Origin: Leptospira ellinghausenii
Lineage (GTDB): Bacteria > Spirochaetota > Leptospiria > Leptospirales > Leptospiraceae
Assembly: GCF_003114815.1 (NCBI RefSeq)
Contig: NZ_BFAZ01000002.1
Span: 248,001-312,000 of the forward strand
DNA: 64,000 bases
Reading direction: 5' to 3'
Below the pieces are notes generated by a model. That model made no database searches. It saw only the letters and a list, made by a program, of their open reading frames with translations, and was not told where the DNA came from. The position numbers were made by a program, and so were the translations under genes. Shown piece after piece: positions 9,304-17,315 of this stretch; the first letter of the stretch is position 1, and every line of letters starts with the position of its first letter.

Positions 9304-10572
9304 ATGACATCAATCGAAAAACTAAAGTTTTTGAAAGAAGACCAAGTGCGAGCTTTGGCAAAAGAATTTGGTACCCCTCTCTTTGTCTATTCTGAGAAAG
9401 AAATTGAACAAAAATGCGATGACACATTGGCATTTCCGAATGCATTCGGATTACAAGTCCGATATGCCATGAAGGCAAATCCAAATTCCAATATCTTACA
9501 AATCATGAAAAAAAAAGGCATCCTCATCGATGCTTCCTCAGAACACGAAGTGGTGCGTGCTCTCCACTTTGGATTTTCTCCTGAGTCCATCATGCTCACT
9601 TCCCAAGAATTTCCAAAAGCATTTGCCGAACTCATTGGAAAGGGTGTGAAGTTCAATGCCTGTTCTCTCCGCCAATTGGAACTTTTTGGCCAAACCTTCC
9701 CAGGAAAATCGGTATCCATTCGTTTTAATCCAGGCCTTGGTTCTGGTCATACCAAAAAAACTGATGTGGGTGGAGTTACTTCTTCCTTCGGAATTTGGCA
9801 TGAAAAACTGGATGAAGTCAAAGCAATCGTAAACAAATACAACCTCGTTGTTGAAAAAGTCCACACACATATTGGATCGGGAAGTGATCCTGAAGTTTGG
9901 AAGGCTGTTGCCAAGTATACACTCGAATATGCAGAAAGTTTCCCAACTGTCACTGTAGTGAGTCTTGGTGGTGGATACAAAGTTGGACGGATGGAAGATG
10001 AAAAAACAACCGACTTACAAAAGATAGGTGCTCCTGTTAAAATCCAATTTGAAGAATTTGCCGAAAAACATGGAAGGAAACTCATTTTAGAAATTGAACC
10101 AGGCACTTACCTCATTGCCCTCTGTGGGGCCCTTCTTACCACAGTAGATGACAAAGTTGACACAGGAAAAAATGGATTCCAGTTTTTAAAATTGGATACG
10201 GGGATGGATTCAAATACTAGGCCATCACTCTATGGTGCACGCCATCCCCTCATTACTGTTAAAAAAGATACTGGAACACCTCAGTCTAACAAAGAGTATG
10301 TTGTCGTTGGCCATTGTTGTGAATCAGGAGATGTATTCACTCAAAAAGAAGGAGGGGAACCGATCACAAGGCTTATGGGTGAGGCTGAAATTGGTGATTA
10401 CGTAGTGATGGAAGCAATTGGAGCATATTGTTCCAGTATGTCCACGAAGAACTACAATAGTTTTCCTGAGACACAAGAAGTTTTGATCCGAAAAGATGGA
10501 ACTCCAAAACTCATCCGTAAAAAAGAACCTGTGATGGAAATCTTCCGAAACGAAATTTTAGTGGTGGAATGA
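9304..10572 (+). CDS. lysA: diaminopimelate decarboxylase
   Basis: A PLP enzyme of 422 residues converting meso-diaminopimelate to lysine. Seen: the PLP lysine in RYAMKANPNSN, HTHIGSGSD, the phosphate-binding GGGYKVG, EPGTYLIA, the substrate-binding Cys motif HCCESGD, and EAIGAYCSSM. This fold-III decarboxylase pattern fits LysA. The frame is open upstream to a TTG at 9271, but ATG 9304 (MTSIEKLKFL) is preferred; neither has a good ribosome site. It overlaps ispD by ATGA, so the two are co-translated. Confidence 0.9.
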   Translation: MTSIEKLKFLKEDQVRALAKEFGTPLFVYSEKEIEQKCDDTLAFPNAFGLQVRYAMKANPNSNILQIMKKKGILIDASSEHEVVRALHFGFSPESIMLTSQEFPKAFAELIGKGVKFNACSLRQLELFGQTFPGKSVSIRFNPGLGSGHTKKTDVGGVTSSFGIWHEKLDEVKAIVNKYNLVVEKVHTHIGSGSDPEVWKAVAKYTLEYAESFPTVTVVSLGGGYKVGRMEDEKTTDLQKIGAPVKIQFEEFAEKHGRKLILEIEPGTYLIALCGALLTTVDDKVDTGKNGFQFLKLDTGMDSNTRPSLYGARHPLITVKKDTGTPQSNKEYVVVGHCCESGDVFTQKEGGEPITRLMGEAEIGDYVVMEAIGAYCSSMSTKNYNSFPETQEVLIRKDGTPKLIRKKEPVMEIFRNEILVVE

Positions 10573-11258
10573 ACAACCTATATGCGATCCTGCTTGCCGG
10601 TGGAACGGGGAGCAGGATGGGATCTGATGTTCCTAAACAATTTTTAAAACTAAGGGGAGAATCACTCCTTAGGCATTCGGTCAAACGATTCAGGCGGTTT
10701 GGACTCTTAAAATCCATCACGGTTGTGTCCCATCCCAATTGGGTTTTGGAGACAGAAAAAGAATTAGAAGATTTACTAGAACCTAACGACAACATTGTGG
10801 AAGGAGGAGAAACTAGGCACCTTTCCACTTTAAATGGAATTCAATCGATTTCTTATGATGAGAAAGATATATTCTTTATCCATGATGTTGCTCGTCCCAA
10901 TTTCAAACAAAACGAACTTTACCAATTAGTGGAACAAACAAAAATCTTTGGCGGGGCATCCTTAGTTTGTCCTGTAACAGAAAGTTTAGTCCGGGTGAAA
11001 CTCCACCAAAACTATTCACAGGAACCATTAAAACGGGAAGAAGTGTATGCTGTGAAAACCCCTCAGGCAGTGGCTGGATTTATGTTAAAAGAACTATTCA
11101 TGGATTCGCTACCAAACAATTCCAAACACCACCCTACAGATTTATGCACTTGGATGGGAGAACGAAGGGTAGGGATTGTCGACACTGATTTTCACAATAC
11201 CAAAGTGACAAGCCCAGGTGATTTGGTCCTTGCCGATTCCCTCTACATAAACGACTAA
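10569..11258 (+). CDS. ispD: 2-C-methyl-D-erythritol 4-phosphate cytidylyltransferase
   Basis: A 229-residue cytidylyltransferase of the MEP isoprenoid pathway, joining CTP and methylerythritol 4-phosphate. The N-terminal nucleotide loop LLAGGTGSRMGSDVPKQFL is diagnostic; GGETRHLSTLNGI and IHDVARPN are the other family motifs. The last codons of lysA overlap the ATG (ATGA). The pairing with lysA looks operonic rather than functional. Confidence 0.93.
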   Translation: MNNLYAILLAGGTGSRMGSDVPKQFLKLRGESLLRHSVKRFRRFGLLKSITVVSHPNWVLETEKELEDLLEPNDNIVEGGETRHLSTLNGIQSISYDEKDIFFIHDVARPNFKQNELYQLVEQTKIFGGASLVCPVTESLVRVKLHQNYSQEPLKREEVYAVKTPQAVAGFMLKELFMDSLPNNSKHHPTDLCTWMGERRVGIVDTDFHNTKVTSPGDLVLADSLYIND

Positions 11259-11261
11259 CAA

Positions 11262-12356
11262 TTACCTACCGTGGAATAATTTAAACCTTTGTTTCCATAT
11301 CCAAACTCGGAATAGGTTTTTGTTTTCGATGGAATCAATCTGGATCCCAAAACCCTTTGGTTTTCCATATTTCCCTTGGGGATTAGACCACCTAACAACA
11401 CCACCTACGGCAATTTCACCAGAACGGGTTTGGATTTTAACACGACAATATTCGGAAGCAGAAAACACTATATCCGATTCGATGTACAAACCTTCTAACG
11501 AAACATTGAGTAGGGTTCCATTGTATGTTTTGTCTTCTGATTGGAAAAATTGCACTGGGTTAGAAACAGGGTAACGAGGAGCAAACACTCGGTGTAAAAA
11601 CGAATCGTAAATTTGTTTTTCTTCTTTTTGTGCGATCAGAAATTGTAATTGTACGCCCGCAATTTCTGTTCCATCCGATTCTTTATCGATGCGAACCACC
11701 TTTCCTTGCACTGAAATCGATGCTGGTTCTCTATTTTCCTTTTCTAATTTTAAGAGAAGGTTTATCGGATCCCCTGGGTTTAAAAAATGATGTTTGGTTA
11801 ACGGAAGTAACACACCATTTTTGGAAATATTGATGGTGAGTCCATCTCCTTCTCTTTCTCCATCGGCATTGGTCCAATGGAAAGGTATGGGATGTGTTTC
11901 TCTGTATTTTGTGCGCCATCCTCTTCTTGTGGTGCTTAAATAAGGAGCTGCAATTTCTCTTCTCAAAAAATAGAAGGCAATAGCAAGAAGAATGGTTGTG
12001 ATTCCCATATTCCAAACAATGTCGTCAGTTTTGATACGAATGCCTGCGAGGAAGAATTTTTTCCCAAGGGAAACGGATAGAACCATCCAAAAATTATAGG
12101 TAAGAATGAGGAAGGTGAAACAAAGGAAAAGGTAATAACCAAACTTCTTTTTGGTGATCAGACCATAGGCAATGATGGCACTTAAAAACGAAAAAACATA
12201 CTGCCATGGTTGGATCCGAGTGAGGATCATTCCCACATGATCAATGTCCAAATCATAAAGGGATGCAATGGCAAAAAATATAACAAATGGTACGGCAAAA
12301 AAACCAAGAGTTACAAGTAAAACTGGAATAGGGTAATTGAAGAACCGAAATGTCAC
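11262..12356 (-). CDS. membrane protein with two PilZ domains
   Basis: A 364-residue protein. Residues 1-140 hold about four transmembrane helices; two PilZ-like beta-barrel domains follow, about 150-240 (with NISKNGVLLPL) and 250-355 (with NVSLEGLYIESD). PilZ domains bind cyclic di-GMP through an N-terminal RxxxR and a (D/N)xSxxG motif; the NxSxxG parts are visible in both copies, while the arginine parts (RRGWRTKYR and RYPVSN) are only partly canonical. It likely links cyclic di-GMP to an envelope or motility output. Convergent with ispD, 3 bp apart. Confidence 0.82.
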   Translation of the reverse strand: MTFRFFNYPIPVLLVTLGFFAVPFVIFFAIASLYDLDIDHVGMILTRIQPWQYVFSFLSAIIAYGLITKKKFGYYLFLCFTFLILTYNFWMVLSVSLGKKFFLAGIRIKTDDIVWNMGITTILLAIAFYFLRREIAAPYLSTTRRGWRTKYRETHPIPFHWTNADGEREGDGLTINISKNGVLLPLTKHHFLNPGDPINLLLKLEKENREPASISVQGKVVRIDKESDGTEIAGVQLQFLIAQKEEKQIYDSFLHRVFAPRYPVSNPVQFFQSEDKTYNGTLLNVSLEGLYIESDIVFSASEYCRVKIQTRSGEIAVGGVVRWSNPQGKYGKPKGFGIQIDSIENKNLFRVWIWKQRFKLFHGR

Positions 12357-12414
12357 CCGAAAATAAAACTGCTTTTTTATCGTTTAGTCAACTTATTTTT
12401 GAAGTTTGGATTTT

Positions 12415-12451
12415 GAAACAGGAGAACTTAAGTCTTTAGTTTTCCTGTTTC
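12415..12451. repeat. inverted repeat at the end of the CNMP operon
   Basis: GAAACAGGA at 12415-12423 is perfectly complementary to TCCTGTTTC at 12443-12451, with extra AACT/AGTT pairing in the loop. It covers the stop codon of the second cyclic-nucleotide-binding gene. There is no T tract on the minus-strand side, so it is a weak candidate terminator or an mRNA 3' stem. Confidence 0.4.
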
Positions 12452-12958
12452 ACCTTCAAGCTGTTCAGAATCCTGTGTGTTGTCCTCAGTCTTTGTGACA
12501 GTTTCTGTGATCGTTGTTTCGCCCTCTTTTTGGTGGATTCCATTGATTAGTATATGCAATTCTTTTTGTTTTTCAGAGATCGAATCTTCTACGGCTGTTA
12601 GTCGATTGATAATGCTGTGAAGGATCACTGATAAAAACCCGGGGCTTTCTTTTCCCATTCCCAAAAAAATATCTTTGGTGATGATTCCGACTTTTGTATC
12701 CTCTGCTGCTGCTACAATGGAAGCTGCTCTTGGAGAAGGGAATACAAGAGCCATCTCACCAAAAAATTCTCCAGGTTTGATATCTCTTACATATTGTTCT
12801 TCGCCAGTAGCTTTCCGTTTATAAACCTGTAACAATCCAGAAAAAACAAAATACATTTTACCGTTACATTCTTCCCCTTCAGAAAATACTTTTGTTCCTT
12901 GGGCAAAATGGTCAATGCGCACTTCAGTGATGTATTTACGGAGGTGTTCTACATTCAT
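12428..12958 (-). CDS. cyclic nucleotide-binding domain protein
   Basis: A 176-residue protein, mostly one cNMP-binding barrel (residues ~10-125). The phosphate-binding cassette reads PGEFFGEMALVFPSPRAAS, close to the PKA-type GELALI-PRAAT pattern, with the contacting Glu and Arg present. A short helix and a Thr/Glu-rich tail follow; there is no DNA-binding or catalytic domain, so it is not a CRP-type activator on its own. Its ATG overlaps the stop of the preceding, related gene (ATGA), suggesting the two act as a pair. Confidence 0.87.
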   Translation of the reverse strand: MNVEHLRKYITEVRIDHFAQGTKVFSEGEECNGKMYFVFSGLLQVYKRKATGEEQYVRDIKPGEFFGEMALVFPSPRAASIVAAAEDTKVGIITKDIFLGMGKESPGFLSVILHSIINRLTAVEDSISEKQKELHILINGIHQKEGETTITETVTKTEDNTQDSEQLEGETGKLKT

Positions 12959-13377
12959 TTGGTTTCCTCCTTTTGGATTTCTTCGATCATTTTGTCGAGT
13001 TCAGCGAGTCTCGCTTCTGCTCGGTGGAGTTTTTCGACTGTACTTTTGGTAAGTTGGAATAAAAAATGAGTATTGATACGAGCCAGTTTTTCGAATTGGT
13101 CATCTCGCAAAATGCCAACCCGCGCATTGGCAGATACCACACTAATTGTCATGGCCCTTGGCCTTCTTGTGATGAGTGAAAGTTCGCCAAAAAATTCACC
13201 AGGACCAAGTCCTTTGATTACTTCTTGAGAACCATCTGGCATCCGTTTGGTGACAGCAAACATTCCACTCATGATACAGTACATACTTCCGTCATGTGCG
13301 TCCCCTTCCCGAAAGATAACATCTCCCCTTAGATACACTTGGGTGGAGATGTTTTGCATAAATTCAAGTATGTTCAT
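12955..13377 (-). CDS. cyclic nucleotide-binding domain protein, paralogue
   Basis: A 140-residue protein starting MNILEFMQNIS at ATG 13377; the frame is open 21 codons further but that extension has no family likeness, and GGATAAG lies just upstream of 13377. The cNMP barrel has the cassette GEFFGELSLITRRPRAMT, again with Glu and Arg kept, and a C-terminal helix rich in Glu/Lys that may be coiled. It is the first gene of a two-gene unit with the paralogue at 12428. No output domain is present. Confidence 0.86.
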   Translation of the reverse strand: MNILEFMQNISTQVYLRGDVIFREGDAHDGSMYCIMSGMFAVTKRMPDGSQEVIKGLGPGEFFGELSLITRRPRAMTISVVSANARVGILRDDQFEKLARINTHFLFQLTKSTVEKLHRAEARLAELDKMIEEIQKEETK

Positions 13378-13495
13378 CGGACTTATCCTATAGGTATCTG
13401 ACAGTACTATAAAATTCCAAAACAAAGGCAAGTGAATCACAAAATCTCACTAGACAGAATTCCCTAGTACAAAAACCTGCTTATACAACCACAAT

Positions 13496-13577
13496 GCGGG
13501 CGTGGCGAAATTGGCAGACGCACCAGATTTAGGTTCTGGCGCCGTGAGGCGTGGGGGTTCAAGTCCCTCCGCCCGCA
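13496..13577 (+). tRNA. tRNA-Leu (anticodon UAG)
   Basis: An 82-nt cloverleaf with the long variable arm of a class II tRNA. Acceptor GCGGGCG (13496-13502) pairs with CGCCCGC (13570-13576), discriminator A 13577. The anticodon stem CCAGA/TCTGG encloses the loop TTTAGGT, giving anticodon UAG (reads CUA-type Leu codons). GGTTCAAGTCC is the T arm. CCA is not encoded. A TATACA box at 13482-13487 sits where a -10 element is expected. Confidence 0.97.
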
Positions 13578-13619
13578 AAACACAACCTTCATTTTTTCAC
13601 CAACATTCAAACGAATCAT

Positions 13620-13800
13620 CAACCCCGGAGGGGCTTGAACAGTTCCCTGAGCTGTAATGGTTGCGACCCATAGCGAGCAATCATTTCAGACAAGCATGCC
13701 TGGATGGCATGCGCCGAAGGGAACCGTGCCTCGGAGCATAACAAACACAGGAAGTGTTAGCAGCGAAAGAGGCAAATCCCGAAGCAAAATCGCTTCTGAA
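13620..13800. other. structured GC-rich intergenic element, possible ncRNA or repeat
   Basis: The 376 bp between tRNA-Leu and the next gene hold no convincing gene but a strikingly structured, locally GC-rich stretch. Stems seen: CCCC/GGGG (13623-13633), ACAG/CTGT (13639-13655), GGTTGC/GCAATC (13659-13682), a perfect GCATGCC/GGCATGC (13694-13712), AACAC/GTGTT near 13744-13758, and GAAGC/GCTTC (13781-13796). GTTCCCT at 13642-13648 can also pair at long range with AGGGAAC at 13718-13724. The base composition differs from the flanks. It could be a structured RNA or a dispersed repeat; strand is unknown. Confidence 0.5.
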
Positions 13801-13953
13801 GAATATTGGAATCATAAGCCAACTAACTAATTCTATGTTCCCACGAGCAGTTCCCATTGTTAAATTAAAATTTCCTTGCCTTCACTGGTTTGTTAGGTGG
13901 AAAATATACCAAATTTGTAGTGAATGAGTTAACTTTAAGAGGGTCTTTGGTTT

Positions 13954-14160
13954 ATGCGTCTTTATGTCTTTACATTCGTTATGTGTTTTTTATGTCTTAC
14001 CAACTGTGAGTTCAATACCGAAAAAGAAACTGGCTCATCGAGTAAAGCTTGTTCTGATGCTTGGAAATTATTCCAAGTTTGTAGAATCATCAATCCAAAC
14101 GATCTAAGAGCCTGTGATACTCAATGGAATGGAATTGTATTTTCCTGCGGTATGATGTAA
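13954..14160 (+). CDS. small Cys-rich putative lipoprotein
   Basis: A 68-residue protein: signal MRLYVFTFVMCFLCLTNC with a lipobox LTNC, then a short mature part with four further Cys residues (ACSDAW, VCRII, ACDTQW, SCGMM) that may form disulfides outside the inner membrane. Function not recognised. It starts a plus-strand row of small exported proteins that runs to the AraC gene at 15235. Confidence 0.68.
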   Translation: MRLYVFTFVMCFLCLTNCEFNTEKETGSSSKACSDAWKLFQVCRIINPNDLRACDTQWNGIVFSCGMM

Positions 14161-14183
14161 TTTAAGAGATATACATTCAAAAG

Positions 14184-14855
14184 ATGATCATTCGAAATAT
14201 TGGTTTTTTTCTCTTTTGTTTTCTCTTTCCGCTTTGTTCTTCTCGTTATTATCTGACGATCGTTTCGCCAGGTGTAACGTCTGATTACCGACTCAAATCA
14301 ATTGGCGGAATTCGGATGTTAGAAGCCTCTTATTATGGTACTTGGCATTATACACAAACTGCTTTTTATCTGGAACCAGAAAATTTGGATGCTCTTCTAT
14401 TTGACCCAAACAATCACATACTCAATTATAAGGAATTGTTTGATTCTGTTTCCAAAGATAAGTCTTCTGTTTGGATCCTTTTTGAATATTGTTACGACCA
14501 AACAAAACCAATCCAAATCGATGAGGATAAGGAACAGTATCAATTTGAATGGAATGGAAACGAACCAAAATCAAAAATCTCATATTTATATCCTTACTCT
14601 TATTATAAAAAGGGAAATCGGATTCGGCAAAAATTACCATTCTACCAATCAGAACGGTATCCAAAGAACGAATGGAAACAAACGACAGGTTATGACCAGT
14701 ATTTTTGTGTTCGTAATTTACTCGAGTTTGATGGTTCTTTACAAAAGAAAGGTACAAACGAGCTAAAGGTGGTAACACCTAGAGAACAAATACTTTATTA
14801 CGAATACCAATTTGATCATAAGTTTATTTTTTATGCTGAAGAGGAGATCAATTGA
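14184..14855 (+). CDS. exported protein of unknown function
   Basis: A 223-residue protein with an N-terminal hydrophobic segment ending FLFPLCSS, which fits a signal peptide or a lipobox. The mature part is rich in Tyr, Asn and Lys with no motif I recognise. It lies 23 bp after the small Cys-rich lipoprotein and overlaps the next gene by four bases (the TTG start sits on its TGA), so the three form one transcription unit. Confidence 0.68.
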   Translation: MIIRNIGFFLFCFLFPLCSSRYYLTIVSPGVTSDYRLKSIGGIRMLEASYYGTWHYTQTAFYLEPENLDALLFDPNNHILNYKELFDSVSKDKSSVWILFEYCYDQTKPIQIDEDKEQYQFEWNGNEPKSKISYLYPYSYYKKGNRIRQKLPFYQSERYPKNEWKQTTGYDQYFCVRNLLEFDGSLQKKGTNELKVVTPREQILYYEYQFDHKFIFYAEEEIN

Positions 14856-15235
14856 AACATTCAGATGGGAAACTTTCGTATGGAATTCTATTCTTTCTAA
14901 TTATATTTGGAGTATTAGGTTGTGACGGATTGATTCGGGGAGAAGAAAAAATATTACTACGGGAAAAGTCTGGGCTTTTGAGAGAGTATCAAGGCGAGTG
15001 TTTGGTATACCTCTATTCTAATTATGATTCTGTGAATCGGATTTTAATTCAGAAAACCGGTAGTCAGGTTAAAAACGGAAATTTAATCTATTTATTTACA
15101 GTTTCTCCCAAAAGAATTTCCTACCAAATGGAAATCAAATGTGAAGGCGGAATTTATAGCCAAAAAATTTTGAGTTTCCCGGAAGATTCGAATCTCGATT
15201 TTCATAAAAATTTATTCATCCACGAATCAAAATAA
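14852..15235 (+). CDS. putative lipoprotein of unknown function
   Basis: A 127-residue protein from a TTG start at 14852 that overlaps the upstream stop (TTGA). Signal segment KLSYGILFFLIIFGVLGC ends in lipobox VLGC; the remainder is a likely beta-rich domain without a recognised family. Its TAA shares a base with the ATG of the AraC gene, so the regulator is coupled to it. Confidence 0.66.
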   Translation: MKHSDGKLSYGILFFLIIFGVLGCDGLIRGEEKILLREKSGLLREYQGECLVYLYSNYDSVNRILIQKTGSQVKNGNLIYLFTVSPKRISYQMEIKCEGGIYSQKILSFPEDSNLDFHKNLFIHESK

Positions 15236-16065
15236 TGAGTCATATGGAATACAAAACCTATCTACCTCACAAAGATTTACGATCGTTTGTAAAATGTTAT
15301 TGGTCTTTAAAAGTACCAAAATCAAATCAACCACAAAAACAAAAAATTGTTCCCGATGGTTGTATTGAATTAGCATTTTTGTTTGGCGATGGGATCAAAC
15401 GATACACGAATCAATCTGATTTTGTAATCCAACCGAAGGCAATGGTCATAGGCCAAATTACAAAACCTTTTGAAATTGAACCAATGGGTTTTGTCGACAG
15501 TTTTGCTGTACGATTTTATCCCTATGGATTTTCGATGATCCATTCAGTTCCTATGGAACAATTGGTAAATACCGAAACTGATATTTCCATTCTTTTTGGA
15601 AAAGAAATTGCTCAGAAATTATCTTTAGATCTTACAAATGCCAATTATACAAAAGATAGAATCAAAATTATGGAATCTTTTTTGTTTGCACGGTTAACAA
15701 ATAAAACAAATCAAAAGAGGGTGGTAAAAAAAACTTGGGAGACTTTACAAAAAGAAAAAGGATCTCAATCGGTTTTGTCAATTTGGAATCATGATCCTAA
15801 AAAAATCCGTGAAATGGAACGTAAGTTTTTGAAACATATTGGTATTTCGCCAAAACAATTAGGAAAAATGATTCGTATGCAAACTGCAATTGAATTAATG
15901 TTATGTGAGGAAGAAAAATCTCTCACTCAAATTGCATATGAATCTGATTATTATGACCAGTCCCATTTTATCAAAGATTTTCAGAAGTTCACAGGAGAAA
16001 GTCCGAAACAGTTTTTGCAAAATGAAAACTTTCAGTTATCCAAACTTTTTTACCAAAAAAATTGA
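15235..16065 (+). CDS. AraC-family transcriptional regulator (DUF6597-like N-terminus)
   Basis: A 276-residue regulator. The N-terminal half (YLPHKDLRSFVKCYWSL, VPDGCIELAFLFGD) matches the sensor domain common to many AraC proteins of unknown ligand; the C-terminal half has the paired HTH with SLTQIAYESDYYDQSHFIK and the closing FQKFTGESPKQF. It follows three small exported proteins without a gap and precedes the VOC lipoprotein gene, which it may control. Confidence 0.88.
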   Translation: MSHMEYKTYLPHKDLRSFVKCYWSLKVPKSNQPQKQKIVPDGCIELAFLFGDGIKRYTNQSDFVIQPKAMVIGQITKPFEIEPMGFVDSFAVRFYPYGFSMIHSVPMEQLVNTETDISILFGKEIAQKLSLDLTNANYTKDRIKIMESFLFARLTNKTNQKRVVKKTWETLQKEKGSQSVLSIWNHDPKKIREMERKFLKHIGISPKQLGKMIRMQTAIELMLCEEEKSLTQIAYESDYYDQSHFIKDFQKFTGESPKQFLQNENFQLSKLFYQKN

Positions 16066-16151
16066 ATTGTCGATTTTTTACAATTCAATCCAAACTAAAT
16101 GTATATAATTGTGGTATCAAATTAAAAGGTTACTTTATAAAAGGTATCAGA

Positions 16152-16634
16152 ATGAAGAAAATATTTGTTTTGGTTTTTGTGGTTATGTTGGTTATGAATT
16201 GTAAAGATTCGAATGAAATGGGTTCAAATACAAACATTCAAAGTGGGAAAGAGGGGGGAAAAGAAATGAATCCTATTATATCAATCGTGGAAATCCCTGT
16301 TACAAATGTGAAAAGAGCAATCGCATTTTATGAAAAGATTTTTTCGATTCAAATTGAACAAATGGAGATGGGTGATACGGAATTAGGTGTTTTTCCATCT
16401 ACTCAAACAGGTCCAAGTATAGTTCTGACAAAAGGAAAGGAATACAAACCAAAGTCTGATGGTGTCTTGGTTTATTTAAATGCTGGTAATGATTTAACAA
16501 CTGTTCTTAGTTTGATTGAACCTAATGGTGGTAAAGTTCTGTTAGAAAAAACGGAAATTAGTCCAGAAATGGGGAATTATGCTTTGTTTTTAGACACCGA
16601 AGGGAATCGAATCGGTCTTCATTACTCCAAATAA
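16152..16634 (+). CDS. VOC/glyoxalase-fold putative lipoprotein
   Basis: A 160-residue protein from ATG 16152, preceded by AAAGGTATCAG. The signal MKKIFVLVFVVMLVMNC has a lipobox, then a linker, then one VOC domain (about residues 45-160): ISIVEIPVTNVKRAIAFYEK at its start and NYALFLDTEGNRIGLH at its end. VOC proteins include glyoxalases, dioxygenases and antibiotic-binding proteins; an exported, lipid-anchored version is unusual, and the canonical first His ligand position is Glu here (VEIPV). Reaction unknown. Confidence 0.78.
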   Translation: MKKIFVLVFVVMLVMNCKDSNEMGSNTNIQSGKEGGKEMNPIISIVEIPVTNVKRAIAFYEKIFSIQIEQMEMGDTELGVFPSTQTGPSIVLTKGKEYKPKSDGVLVYLNAGNDLTTVLSLIEPNGGKVLLEKTEISPEMGNYALFLDTEGNRIGLHYSK

Positions 16635-16762
16635 ACCAAATAGAAAGAATCAATTGGATGCCAAATAACTTGTCTCAAACTTCTAATTTTATCTCAATTG
16701 AATCAAAAATATCTTTCTTTTCGGCCAATCTTTTTTAAGTTATGTGAAGGTTGGTTAATTGT

Positions 16763-17221
16763 ATGTTATCTAAAAAGGTAATCGTTTTATTTCTATTTTT
16801 ATGTTTGGGGATGGTATTCCATCTACATTCTGCAAAACTGTTTTCGATACCGGCGGCGACAAATCCTACAAACCAAGAGTGTCGTCTGAAATCTGGTTAT
16901 TACTTGGAAATAATTCCCCTAGAGAATGGAGAGTTAAATATCCATGTCGAAATCACAAATGAATTTGCAACCTTCCACCGCATCATCGATAAATTCTATG
17001 TGAAAAATAAAATCAACTGGTTAAAAGATTGTGAATTTGAACTCGTCACATTAGAAATTACCGATCCTATTTTATTGGATACAGACTTTATTGGAAACAA
17101 AACCTACTACAAGGTAAAACAAATCAATGAAAACAAATACCAATATGTGGAAGTGAATAAACAAAATGTTTTGTCTTTGGATTACCAAGGTATTTATTTC
17201 CCACATGCAGTCGTGGAGTGA
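16763..17221 (+). CDS. exported protein of unknown function
   Basis: A 152-residue protein with a clear signal peptide (MLSKKVIVLFLFLCLGMVF, then HLHSA). ATG 16763 is preferred over an in-frame TTG at 16751, because the GAAGG at 16746-16750 leaves no spacing for the TTG. The mature part is likely all-beta, with two Cys (ECRLK and DCEFE). No family recognised. It stands alone between the VOC lipoprotein and a candidate terminator. Confidence 0.66.
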   Translation: MLSKKVIVLFLFLCLGMVFHLHSAKLFSIPAATNPTNQECRLKSGYYLEIIPLENGELNIHVEITNEFATFHRIIDKFYVKNKINWLKDCEFELVTLEITDPILLDTDFIGNKTYYKVKQINENKYQYVEVNKQNVLSLDYQGIYFPHAVVE

Positions 17222-17250
17222 TATGGAAGAGTTGGGAGAAAAATATTATC

Positions 17251-17276
17251 CTTGGGACGTGTTTTTAACTCCCAAG
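17251..17276 (+). terminator. candidate intrinsic terminator
   Basis: CTTGGGA (17251-17257) and TCCCAAG (17270-17276) form a perfect 7-bp stem with a 12-nt loop, followed by an interrupted T-rich stretch (17279-17297). It lies between the plus-strand exported protein and the convergent FG-GAP lipoprotein. Confidence 0.5.
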
Positions 17277-17315
17277 ATTCATTGTTTGTTTTTGGTTTGA
17301 GTCTATCCTAACTAA

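Noticed and set aside
13686..13739. A 17-codon minus-strand frame (starting MLRGTVPFGACHPG) in the structured intergenic element
   Set aside because: Very short, no ribosome site, and the bases are better explained by the hairpins there.
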